A stretch of DNA of 20,000 nt from Prorocentrum cordatum (GCA_963575745.1 CAUYUJ010005669.1:686628-706627); one strand, 5' to 3'. Shown: positions 1-7,121, numbered from the stretch's first letter. Notes: generated by a model not told the origin, from the letters alone. Numbers and translations are program-made.

Positions 1-2
1 AC

Positions 3-125
3 TACCTGGGCGACCAGGTGACGAGCGAGGACGCGTACCACGAGGTTGGCTTCGTCAGCCTGGACTGTGGGACGCCATCGGGTGGGGCCGCATCCTGCTC
101 CAAGGGGCGCACACCACAGCCATGA
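3..125 (+). CDS. C-terminal end of an upstream ORF, truncated by the window edge
   Basis: Frame 3 is open from the left edge to a TGA at 123-125 and reads as a GC3-rich coding-like peptide beginning YLGDQVTSEDAYHEV. The alternative frame, which continues into the RT ORF, is also open to the left edge but has poorer third-position GC before position 122. The coding signal therefore seems to switch frame at about 122. The stop codon overlaps the next ORF's ATG as ATGA. That arrangement is known from termination-reinitiation between ORF1 and ORF2 of several non-LTR retrotransposons. The product is not recognised. It could be the end of the retroelement's ORF1 protein (inference). Only about 40 codons are visible. 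Confidence 0.45.
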   Translation, partial: YLGDQVTSEDAYHEVGFVSLDCGTPSGGAASCSKGRTPQP

Positions 126-3109
126 TCCCCGACAGCATGGCGGCAGCCGTCAGCCACGTGAAGGTGCGGCTGTGTTTGGCAATTGAGCAGGCCCGCCAGG
201 GTAACGATGCTCAGGCGTCGAATACGTTGGCGAGGCTGTGGAAGGTGTTCCTTTCGTTGGACGGACTGCTGTTCAGCGAAAATGCGACCCCGACCCCGAC
301 GACACGGCGTGAGCGCCTCCAGGAGCGCCTGCGGTGGATCCAGGACGGCCAGTGGGATGTCGCCTGGCTTTCCATGGAGGACCAGACGCGCACCACGGTC
401 ACCGCGAAGGGCCGCGAAGATCACGTCGCAGCCCGTGTACGCCGTGTCACCGAGCTCGCACGAGCGGGAGAGATGTCTCGGGCGGCAGCGGCAGCGTGGC
501 CCCAGGGGGACATGGCGGACGCAGCGGCGGTGGTGAGGAAGTTCAGCACCACCCAGCAGCCCGAGGCGCCTCGCCCAGGCGAGCGGGGCCCTCTCCCTGG
601 CACTGGGGCCGCCCCGCGTGGGCCAGGGAGAGGGTCCGCAGGGGCGGGGGCCGACGTGGCGATGCCGCCAGCCGCAGCTCCCCGCGAGCTCGACGGCGCA
701 GCAGAACTCCACCGCCGCGTGGCCAACCACCTCAAACGTCAGTTTGGTCGTTTCCCCCGCCGTGGAGGGGCGGGGCCTGGAGGAGGACGCTACGAGCACT
801 GGGCCCCGCTCAAGTGCGACGAGGATGGGGCAGAGGCGGTGGCCAACACGCTGGCACGACTGGCCATCGGGGACCTCCCCCCCGAGGCGCTAGCCGCCCT
901 GACGGCGGCGCGCCTCGCAGGCATCCCCAAGGCAACCCCTGGGGATGTGCGAGTCCTGGGCTGTGGAAACGTCACCCGCCGCATGGTGGGCCGCAGCGCT
1001 GCCAAGGTCCACCACAAGGACATGCGGACGGCGGTGGGGGACCAGCAGTTCGGCCTCGCCAAGGACGGGTGTGGTGCCCTCCATCGGCGCCTATGCACGA
1101 TGACCAACTCGAGCCCAGGCAAGTGGGTGGTGGCGGTGGACCTCGGGGATGCGTTCAGCAACATCCCCCGCGACCTGGTGAAGGAGGCCGTGCGCACCAA
1201 AGTGCCTGCGCTGGCCCCGCTGGCGGAAGCCTGGCCCCCCGCCCGAACACGCCGCGCGGCGGGGGGTGGGTCACAACCCGCCCAGCTGGTCGACCAGATC
1301 CGTGGCCTCGACCAGGGCTGCCCGATGAGCCCAGGCTTCTACGCGGTCGGCACTGCGGATGTTCTCAGCATCGGCCGCATGGCCGTGCGCGCGGTGGACA
1401 CGGAAGGGGACTGCTTGGCTTTCCTGGACGACACGTACTTCGTGGGCACCGCGGCCGCTGTGCTCCGCGGCCTGGATGCGTGGCGAGCCCGCATCGAGGC
1501 CCACGGGATGAAGCTCAAGATGTCCAAGACCCAGATATGGTCCCCCGATGCCCAAGCTGTCTTGCCGCCCGAGTTTGCAGAGTACGCCCAGCACCGCGTC
1601 CAGAAGCTCAAAGCGGTGGGGCCCATCCTGGCCTACACGAACCACGACGTGGACACCGACTGGAGGGGCGTCCCGCTCACAGACTTCGCCGTCCCAGAGG
1701 ACCTCGACGAGGGGGGCCACGGGCAGGCTGGCGGCGCCGGGGCCGCCCCGAGCGCCGCCACGCCACCCCCCTGCGGCGAAGCCTTCCTCCAGAAGCAGGA
1801 CCGCTACTTCAAGGAGCTTCTGACGCTACGAAGGCACGGGCTTTCTGCCTCTGACGCATTCCAGTTGATGCGGATATGGTCGAGGGGCGCCTGCGTCCAC
1901 ATCCAGCGGGCGCCCCCGCTCGCGGCGGCGTGGAGCCGCAGGGTGGATGACGGAGTGGTCGCCTTCGTCAACGCCCTGCTCGGGGTCACGGCTGCCCCCC
2001 GAGAGCAGATCTTCATGAAGGTCAGCGACGGAGGTCTGGGCTGTGGCAGCGCTGAGCAGCGCGGCCCCGCCGCCCTCCTGGCATCCTGGGAAGCTGGGAT
2101 TTACGCGGCAGCCCAGGAGCTCCGAGAGTCGACAACGATCGGCCTCTTTCGGAGGTGGCCAGGCCTTGGCCGTGCCCTCTCAGCAGCAGACGAGGAGCAG
2201 GGGCGGCTGGCTGGCGGCCGTCGCCCCCAGAGCGACCGCTGGCAGGGCCTTCTGGAGGGGCGGAAGGGCAAGGACCAGAAGACGTACACCCAGCACGTGC
2301 GGGACCACGTCACCAAGACGTTCACGGCCGCGCTGCCAGTGACGGCAGCGGCGGCGGTGCACAGCGCCTCGGGCAGCTCAGCGGGCGCCTGGTTGGATAA
2401 CTTCGAGGGGGTCTCGCCCCTCGCCGACCACGCGTTCTGCATTGCAGCCAAGAGGCGCATGCACCTGCCGCTGCTGCAGTCCGAGTGCACGTGCCTGAAC
2501 CGACCAGCAGCGCCCACCCGCGCGATGGCGCAGCACGGCCCGACGCGCGGCCGCACGGTGGACGTTCGAGGCGCTCATGCGCTCAACTGTCCCAGGGGAG
2601 GCGGCCCGACGCGTCGCCACAATGCCATCCGAGACGCCGTGGCGCCCTGGCTGCGCGGGGTGGGCCACCATGCCCTGCTGGAGCAGGTCATCCCAGAGTG
2701 GTACACGGAGGAGCAAGGCGCGGCCACACTGGACGTGGTCTACCATCGAGGCATCCATGGCCGAGTTTGCCTCGACATCAGCTTGGTGGACGAGGTGGCA
2801 GTGGCCCAGACGGGGCGGCCACACCAGGCAGCCCTGCAGCGCAGAGAGAAAGTGAAGCACCGTAGGTACCCATTTTCGGGCCTGGTGCCCTTTGTTCTAG
2901 ATGTCAACGGCCGCTGGGGCGCAGAGGCTGAGACGTGGCTGCGCCGTGCCGTAGGGGAATTGCCTGAGGCCGAACGGCCCGCGGCACGTGCAGCCCTGCG
3001 CTCGGCAGTGGCCAACGCCCTGCAGGGCCAAATTGCGGAGCAGGTCGCCCTGGCGACGGAGGACGCAGCGGGACTGGATGCAGGGGCCGCCCCGAGCGTC
3101 CAGTCTTGA
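122..3109 (+). CDS. Non-LTR retrotransposon polyprotein: reverse transcriptase plus restriction-like endonuclease
   Basis: A 995-aa ORF read from ATG 122. The RT core includes a fingers-type segment near residues 275-295 (VLGCGNVTRRMVGR), QFGLAKDGCGALHRRL, the motif-A Asp in VVAVDLGDAFSNIP (D340), GLDQGCPMSP at 395-404, and the catalytic FLDDTYF (D436/D437) followed by K469 in SKTQIW. The C-terminal third has the zinc-knuckle arrangement C789-x-C791...H819-x3-C823, then RRHN (831-834), LDVVYH (D871), CLDIS (D885) and a K-rich stretch at 910-912. That matches the order seen in restriction-like endonucleases (RLE) of R2/CRE/Utopia-type LINEs. The family role is to nick target DNA and copy element RNA by target-primed reverse transcription. 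Three capped hairpins lie in its linkers or tail, encoding GAAP at residues 162, 540 and 988; the last is four codons before the stop. There are no internal stops, so it may be young. The frame is open upstream of 122, so a longer N-terminus is possible, but the codon-use switch and ATGA overlap favour 122. Confidence 0.88.
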   Translation: MIPDSMAAAVSHVKVRLCLAIEQARQGNDAQASNTLARLWKVFLSLDGLLFSENATPTPTTRRERLQERLRWIQDGQWDVAWLSMEDQTRTTVTAKGREDHVAARVRRVTELARAGEMSRAAAAAWPQGDMADAAAVVRKFSTTQQPEAPRPGERGPLPGTGAAPRGPGRGSAGAGADVAMPPAAAPRELDGAAELHRRVANHLKRQFGRFPRRGGAGPGGGRYEHWAPLKCDEDGAEAVANTLARLAIGDLPPEALAALTAARLAGIPKATPGDVRVLGCGNVTRRMVGRSAAKVHHKDMRTAVGDQQFGLAKDGCGALHRRLCTMTNSSPGKWVVAVDLGDAFSNIPRDLVKEAVRTKVPALAPLAEAWPPARTRRAAGGGSQPAQLVDQIRGLDQGCPMSPGFYAVGTADVLSIGRMAVRAVDTEGDCLAFLDDTYFVGTAAAVLRGLDAWRARIEAHGMKLKMSKTQIWSPDAQAVLPPEFAEYAQHRVQKLKAVGPILAYTNHDVDTDWRGVPLTDFAVPEDLDEGGHGQAGGAGAAPSAATPPPCGEAFLQKQDRYFKELLTLRRHGLSASDAFQLMRIWSRGACVHIQRAPPLAAAWSRRVDDGVVAFVNALLGVTAAPREQIFMKVSDGGLGCGSAEQRGPAALLASWEAGIYAAAQELRESTTIGLFRRWPGLGRALSAADEEQGRLAGGRRPQSDRWQGLLEGRKGKDQKTYTQHVRDHVTKTFTAALPVTAAAAVHSASGSSAGAWLDNFEGVSPLADHAFCIAAKRRMHLPLLQSECTCLNRPAAPTRAMAQHGPTRGRTVDVRGAHALNCPRGGGPTRRHNAIRDAVAPWLRGVGHHALLEQVIPEWYTEEQGAATLDVVYHRGIHGRVCLDISLVDEVAVAQTGRPHQAALQRREKVKHRRYPFSGLVPFVLDVNGRWGAEAETWLRRAVGELPEAERPAARAALRSAVANALQGQIAEQVALATEDAAGLDAGAAPSVQS
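586..637 (+). repeat. Capped hairpin H1
   Basis: The cap TGGGGCCGCCCCGC (604-617) is flanked by inverted arms. 589-601 pairs perfectly with 622-634 (13 bp). Two inner pairs (602-603 with 618-619) sit past a 2-nt bulge, and 586-588 pairs with 635-637 with one G.T. The arm sequence (CCCTCTCCCTGGC) is unlike that of any other copy. It lies in-frame in the RT ORF N-terminal linker, and the cap encodes T-GAAP-R. Confidence 0.8.
1726..1764 (+). repeat. Capped hairpin H2
   Basis: The cap CGGGGCCGCCCCGA (1738-1751) is flanked by perfect 9-bp arms, 1729-1737 (TGGCGGCGC) with 1752-1760. Three more pairs follow beyond a bulged C1761. It lies after the RT palm and thumb region in a Gly/Ala/Pro-rich linker. 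The cap encodes GAAP in the same codon phase as H1. Confidence 0.75.
3069..3108 (+). repeat. Capped hairpin H3 at the end of the RT ORF
   Basis: The cap AGGGGCCGCCCCGA (3082-3095) is flanked by arms GACTGGATGC (3072-3081) and GCGTCCAGTC (3096-3105). These are inverted copies with one difference, and that difference still pairs as G.T. The right arm runs straight into the TGA stop at 3107-3109, so this element supplies the last residues (GAAPSVQS) of the polyprotein. Confidence 0.8.
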
Positions 3110-3815
3110 CTAGCTGTGGCCCCACCCCACTTGCGTGTGATTACTGACCCTCCTCTCCCCACTCCCTTTCCTGCTGCCCTGATCAGTCGTAAAAAATAGT
3201 CACATCTGCAGTGTGCACGGTATTGCTCAGTTCCCTTGTCGCGCGCACAGTGCGCTCTTGCAGTGTCATGTTTGTTCTGCACGCCATGTTGTGTTGCCTC
3301 CCCGCTTTGTGCATGTTGTGGTCTCGGCATGTCACACTTTTGATGCTCTTTATCTCTGGCATGAGATGCTCCCGCAGCCCATTTGGGATGAGCCTTCATG
3401 CAACCAATAGCACCTGTTCAAGGCCGCTGGCTAAAGAGGCGTCAAGAGGCGTTGAAGATCGGGGCCGCCCCGCGGGTCCTGGGGCCGTCGGCGGCCCGCC
3501 GTCCGCTTTGTCGCCCGCCCGCGACGTGGTTTCCTCGCCCCCCTCCCCCCTCTCCTGCCCGTCCAGGGTCCCGAACGGGGGTCAGGCCGTTTCCGCCAGC
3601 ATAATGAACGGGTCCCGCGCACCTGGAGCCGTTGGTTTCAGCCCATAGTCTTCCTGTGCCACCTTTGTCCCGCCTTGGCAGTTGGCCGCCCCATTTTGGT
3701 TCGGTGTACAGCCTCTCCCCTTCCCCTCTCCTCCCCGTCAGCTGTTTGGCTCGTGAGTACCTGCCTCGCACATTCTCTCGAGCTGCACCTCCCGTGCCAT
3801 CCACCCGACCAAGTG
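3110..3815. other. Non-coding spacer between the RT ORF and the Cys-rich ORF
   Basis: No supported gene. The first part is T-rich (3140-3400), with a short A-run at 3189-3194 that could be a LINE 3' end remnant (weak). It contains one bare cap at 3460-3473 and a nearby GGGCCG/CGGCCC palindrome at 3482-3497. The stretch 3675-3815 is open in frame with the downstream ORF but reads as low-complexity CT-rich sequence, so I treat it as leader. Confidence 0.5.
3460..3473 (+). repeat. Bare cap H4 without clear arms
   Basis: CGGGGCCGCCCCGC is identical to the cap of other copies except at its first base, but the flanks do not pair convincingly. It lies outside both ORFs, so coding constraint cannot explain it. 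It may be a decayed copy. Confidence 0.5.
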
Positions 3816-6572
3816 ATGGCGCCCAAGTTCTCGAAGCCCGTGGCCGATGCCTTGGCCCGCCAAGACGTGCGCCGCGGGGGAGGCACCACCTCCAAAGCAA
3901 GGCCGACGCAGCGCCCTGTCCAGCAGGTAAGCTTGTCGGAGAGCGAAGACGAGGAGTACGACATGATGTCCGAGGCGGCGACCTTTCGGACGGCACCGAC
4001 GGTGCACACGGAATCAGCGACCCCCGCTGAGGACGCCGATGGAGGCGGCGGTGCGGGGGCCGCCCCCAGTGCCGCCGCCTCCGATGGCGCCTCGGCGATG
4101 CCTGCATCGGCGGTGGTGCCAGTGACGTCGGCCGCCCTGGCAGCGGCAGCCACGTATGCCGACTTCGCCACAGAGCAGCGGCGTGGGCTGGACGCGCTCA
4201 CCCTCGCGCTCCACAACCTTCAGCTGAGGGAGCATGCTGTGGGTGGCCGTGGCGGCCGTGGGGCGCGCAGCACTGCCGACGGCGAGCGCGCCGTGGACGA
4301 CGGGACCGCCAGCGAAGCCCCGAGTGCTGCGACCACGGGTGCCCTCAGCGGCCATGGGGGCAAGCGCCACCGCCGACGCAGCAACAAAGCCGTCTACGGC
4401 CAGGCCCCCCAGTCGAGCGACGGCGCACCAGCCGCGCTCGAAGACGTAGAGATGATGACGGAGGAGGACTACGCTGAGGCGGGCTACGTCCACTGCATGG
4501 GCGCATACTGGGCCCCGCCGCGCCGCCTGGGCTGGTGTCGGAGGTGCACGGCGCTGGGCGACTGGAAGATCATGGCGGTGGAGTACGTGGACGAGCTCAG
4601 CTGTGCGGAGATGCGCCGCTATGCGGAGGCCAAAGAGCACAACGAGAAATACCCCGATCTGAGGAGGGGCAAAGAGGGGCAGTACAAGCTGTACATGTGC
4701 TCGAACTGCGTGGCAACGACGCAGGGCATCTCCGAGCACGAGGCCGTGACGCGCGCTGCGCGCGCGAACAAGGGCCCAGGCTCCATTGACCATGCCGCCA
4801 AGCGGGTGGCGAAGTTCCGTGCGAGCTTCGACTACATCAAGGAGGGCATGGACGTCCTGGTGGGGTTCGCGCTCTCAGGGGAAGGCTTGCTTGCCCTGCG
4901 GAGGTCAACGGAGGGCGCGGGGGTGGGCATCGACCCCGAGAGCACAGGCGCCCCCCCAGCCACGGAAGAAGTGGCGAGGGAGATGGGCCGCCCGATGGCG
5001 AGGGAGGCGGGGGCGGTGCCAGGGCCGCCCCGCGCGCCACCCCCGCCCCTCGAGGAAGAACCTCCCAGCGATGAGGAGAACGACCCTCAGCCCGACGTGG
5101 ACGCGGAGGGCCAGGGGCTCCAGCTGACCGGGGTCCAGACCGTGAAGGAGGTCACGGACGTCGAGCCCTTGCTGCGGCTCGGCCTATCCAAGAAGTCGCT
5201 GAAGCGCATGGCGCGGGCCTATGGCGTCCTCAAATTCGAGACCATGCGCGCCCACATGCTGGGCGGCCCGGGGCTCAGCCTGGAAAAGAAGGAGGACGTG
5301 GTGAGGGGCGCCGAGGCGCAGGACGGAGTCCAGAAGTGGCTCGACGCGCTGAACGAGGAGGCGGGGGTGGACGTGGGAAGGCTGAAGAGGGGTCTCCTGG
5401 AAGCCTCGGGGATCGCAGATGCCCACCTGGGACACGCACGCGCCTGGAAGGAGGAGTGCCAGGGCAACACCGCGGCGCAGGAGGCCTACCGCCGCATGGG
5501 CGACTACACGGACCAGTTCTACCGTGGCAAGGGCTTCACGTTCAACATGTACTACAAGTGCGCGGCCAACAAGACCTGGGATAATCCCAGGGGATGCTGC
5601 TCGGTGGTCCGCTCGGATCGCTGGTCACAGCTGCTCTCATGCGCCCAGGAGGCAGCGGGAGAGACGGGCCAGCGCTGGTACTGCCACTGCGGTGCGCGCT
5701 ACTCGACCTCCTACGGAGTCTGCATCGAGTTCATAGAGGAGGAGGCGGACCCGCCACACGCGTACTACATGCACGCGGAGCATCCCGAGGAGGACATCCG
5801 CGACCTGAAGGCCCTGCTGCGCTACGACAAGCTCAAGAAGGAGGGGATCTCAGTGGTCAGCGCGGTGGACCTCCTGAAGTACCTGCCCAAGGTTGAGTCG
5901 CTGGCGGTTGGCACCGTCTTCAAGCGCTATGCTCCACACCAGGCACAGTGGGAGGGCCACTATGTGCTGATGGAGGGGCTCACCTGGGAGAGCTTGCCCA
6001 CGTTCGAGTGGACCGACCTCTACGCGCAGGTCGCCTGGGGACTGAACGACCCTGAATGGGCGGGCCACGGCAAGGCGGCGCGGAACAAAGCCAAGAGGGA
6101 GCGCCTGGAGATGGCGCACAGGGAGTTGGCGCTCTACGAGCGCCGCCACAACCTGAAGGAAGGCAACCTCTCGGGCGGCGGGGGTGGTACAGGGGCCGCC
6201 CCGCGCGCCGCCCCCGCTCGCAACGCCAGCGCCCCACCAGCGAGCGGGGCCCGCGGCAGCCAGGGCCCGCCACCACCGCCAGCTGGAGTCCCGCCAGAAG
6301 CCGCGGCCATCATGGGCCCCCCGCCGCCGCCGCCGACGGCGCCCCCTGATGCGCCGCCGCCGCCGACGCACCCGCCACCGCAGACGGACTTGCTCCCGCA
6401 GCAGGTCCCAAGCGCTGCAGCCCTGAACGTGGCCCTTGGTGAAGACCTTGAGCGCCAGATCTTTGGGCCCTCAGGGCAGGCGGGGGGCAGTGGCGACCTC
6501 GGCGGGGAGGCGCGGGCGCTGCCGTCGCAGGTCTTCGCTGCCATCGCGCAGGGAGCAGGCCAGCAGGCCTGA
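3816..6572 (+). CDS. Unknown 918-aa Cys-rich, proline-tailed protein, possibly retroelement-associated
   Basis: I do not recognise this protein. The start is chosen at ATG 3816 (MAPKFSKPVADALAR). The frame is open back to an ATG at 3675, but that stretch looks non-coding. The N-terminus is Ser/Ala/Gly-rich with an acidic patch (SLSESEDEEYDMMSE). A zinc-ribbon-like block has WCRRC (C241, C244) and MCSNC (C295, C298), 51 residues apart, with C227 upstream. A second Cys cluster has C582, C594, C595, C609, YCHCG (C623, H624, C625) and C636. The tail (about 813-865) is polyproline-rich. Three capped hairpins fall in low-complexity linkers (residues about 81, 402 and 793). It sits downstream of the RT ORF on the same strand and shares the hairpin family with it. 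It could be an accessory or gag-like protein of a retroelement, or a host gene carrying the same insertions. There is no intron and no in-frame stop. Confidence 0.7.
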   Translation: MAPKFSKPVADALARQDVRRGGGTTSKARPTQRPVQQVSLSESEDEEYDMMSEAATFRTAPTVHTESATPAEDADGGGGAGAAPSAAASDGASAMPASAVVPVTSAALAAAATYADFATEQRRGLDALTLALHNLQLREHAVGGRGGRGARSTADGERAVDDGTASEAPSAATTGALSGHGGKRHRRRSNKAVYGQAPQSSDGAPAALEDVEMMTEEDYAEAGYVHCMGAYWAPPRRLGWCRRCTALGDWKIMAVEYVDELSCAEMRRYAEAKEHNEKYPDLRRGKEGQYKLYMCSNCVATTQGISEHEAVTRAARANKGPGSIDHAAKRVAKFRASFDYIKEGMDVLVGFALSGEGLLALRRSTEGAGVGIDPESTGAPPATEEVAREMGRPMAREAGAVPGPPRAPPPPLEEEPPSDEENDPQPDVDAEGQGLQLTGVQTVKEVTDVEPLLRLGLSKKSLKRMARAYGVLKFETMRAHMLGGPGLSLEKKEDVVRGAEAQDGVQKWLDALNEEAGVDVGRLKRGLLEASGIADAHLGHARAWKEECQGNTAAQEAYRRMGDYTDQFYRGKGFTFNMYYKCAANKTWDNPRGCCSVVRSDRWSQLLSCAQEAAGETGQRWYCHCGARYSTSYGVCIEFIEEEADPPHAYYMHAEHPEEDIRDLKALLRYDKLKKEGISVVSAVDLLKYLPKVESLAVGTVFKRYAPHQAQWEGHYVLMEGLTWESLPTFEWTDLYAQVAWGLNDPEWAGHGKAARNKAKRERLEMAHRELALYERRHNLKEGNLSGGGGGTGAAPRAAPARNASAPPASGARGSQGPPPPPAGVPPEAAAIMGPPPPPPTAPPDAPPPPTHPPPQTDLLPQQVPSAAALNVALGEDLERQIFGPSGQAGGSGDLGGEARALPSQVFAAIAQGAGQQA
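4025..4097 (+). repeat. Capped hairpin H5, the longest arms
   Basis: The cap GGGGGCCGCCCCCA (4055-4068) is flanked by 4041-4051, which pairs perfectly with 4072-4082 (11 bp). The helix extends inward and outward to 4025/4097 with about 23 Watson-Crick pairs, 5 G.T pairs, one A-A mismatch and one bulged A (4033). It is in-frame in the unknown protein, and the cap encodes GAAP. Confidence 0.8.
4999..5052 (+). repeat. Capped hairpin H6, cap read in another frame
   Basis: The cap CAGGGCCGCCCCGC (5020-5033) has one change in the first G of the core. The arms are 4999-5019 and 5034-5052, with about 17 Watson-Crick pairs, one G.T, one C-A mismatch and a 2-nt bulge. Unlike H1, H2, H3, H5 and H7, the cap lies in a different codon phase here and encodes PGPPR instead of GAAP. 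Conservation is therefore at the nucleotide level. Confidence 0.7.
6177..6218 (+). repeat. Capped hairpin H7
   Basis: The cap AGGGGCCGCCCCGC (6191-6204) is flanked by arms 6177-6190 and 6205-6218, with 10 Watson-Crick pairs, 3 G.T pairs and one A-C mismatch. It lies just upstream of the polyproline tail of the unknown protein, and the cap encodes T-GAAP-R. Confidence 0.72.
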
Positions 6573-6756
6573 AGGATAATGCCCAGCAGGTTCCAGGGCC
6601 TCGGCAGGCCACGTGAGTCCATGCCAAGTTGTCTACGTGCCACTCTCTGTAGTGCGGCGGGCCCACAGCGGCACCCCCCTCGCGTGGCGGCACCTGTAGC
6701 CTTTGCCTCGGCTCGGCGCATGACTACCTGTGCGCCCAGCCACCTTGGCTCGCCAA
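6573..6756. other. 3' flank of the Cys-rich ORF
   Basis: Non-coding sequence following the TGA at 6570-6572. No polyadenylation signal, gene or clear repeat is visible before the tandem repeat begins. Confidence 0.4.
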
Positions 6757-6809
6757 CTGGCTTGCCATCTCGGCCTCCTCACGCTCACTTGCGCTCGTTG
6801 GCCTCGCTG

Positions 6810-6837
6810 GCGGTGCTGGGGCAGCCCCGTGTACTGC
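6810..6837 (+). repeat. Capped hairpin T1 in the tandem repeat
   Basis: The core GGGGCAGCCCC (6818-6828) sits in a 14-nt cap (6817-6830). Seven consecutive pairs follow (6810-6816 with 6831-6837), two of them G.T. The triloop differs from the ORF copies, but the GGGG/CCCC pairing is intact. Confidence 0.55.
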
Positions 6838-6916
6838 AGCGTCGCCGTCAGGCGCCTGGCCATTTTGGCCTGCCATCCTGGCCTCCTCTCGCGCCTCCTT
6901 GCGCTTGTAGGCCTGG

Positions 6917-6950
6917 ATGGCGGTACTGGGGTCGCCCCGTGTGATGCTAT
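6917..6950 (+). repeat. Capped hairpin T2 in the tandem repeat
   Basis: The core GGGGTCGCCCC (6928-6938) sits in cap 6927-6940. The ten arm positions 6917-6926 / 6941-6950 comprise six Watson-Crick pairs, three G.T and one G-A mismatch. Confidence 0.5.
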
Positions 6951-7087
6951 GCCGCCGCCTGCGCCTTACTTTTTGCTGTAGAGACCAGCTGCCCTCGGCC
7001 AGGCGCCTGCTGCTGCATGCACGTCAGACCCGCCCTTGGCTTGCCATCCAGGCCTTGCCTCGCGTCTTCTCGCGCTAGTCGGCCTGG

Positions 7088-7121
7088 GTGGCGGTACTGG
7101 GGTCGCCCCGTGTGCTGCTGT
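7088..7121 (+). repeat. Capped hairpin T3 in the tandem repeat
   Basis: The core GGGGTCGCCCC (7099-7109) sits in cap 7098-7111. The ten arm positions 7088-7097 / 7112-7121 all pair (five Watson-Crick, five G.T). Confidence 0.5.

Noticed and set aside
334-1854. A 506-codon + strand ORF overlapping the RT ORF
   Set aside because: It is an alternative frame of a GC-rich gene. The RT motifs lie in the other frame, and this one is Arg/Gly/Pro-rich without domains.
3675-3815. N-terminal extension of the Cys-rich protein from ATG 3675
   Set aside because: The peptide is low-complexity from CT-rich sequence. The ATG at 3816 begins the coding-like part.
3921-3932. CAGGTAAG, a perfect-looking 5' splice site in the Cys-rich ORF
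   Set aside because: The reading frame continues as plausible acidic coding sequence, and no matching acceptor with a frame change is evident.
4984-4997. TGGGCCGCCCGA, a shortened cap just before H6
   Set aside because: It has only GGG/CCC, its flanks do not pair, and it could be a chance GC-rich motif.
6854-6870. GCCATTTTGGC, matching the centre of the dinoflagellate spliced leader
   Set aside because: It is a short palindromic motif without the flanking spliced-leader bases; similar CCATTTTGG occurs by chance at about 3694 and 19458.
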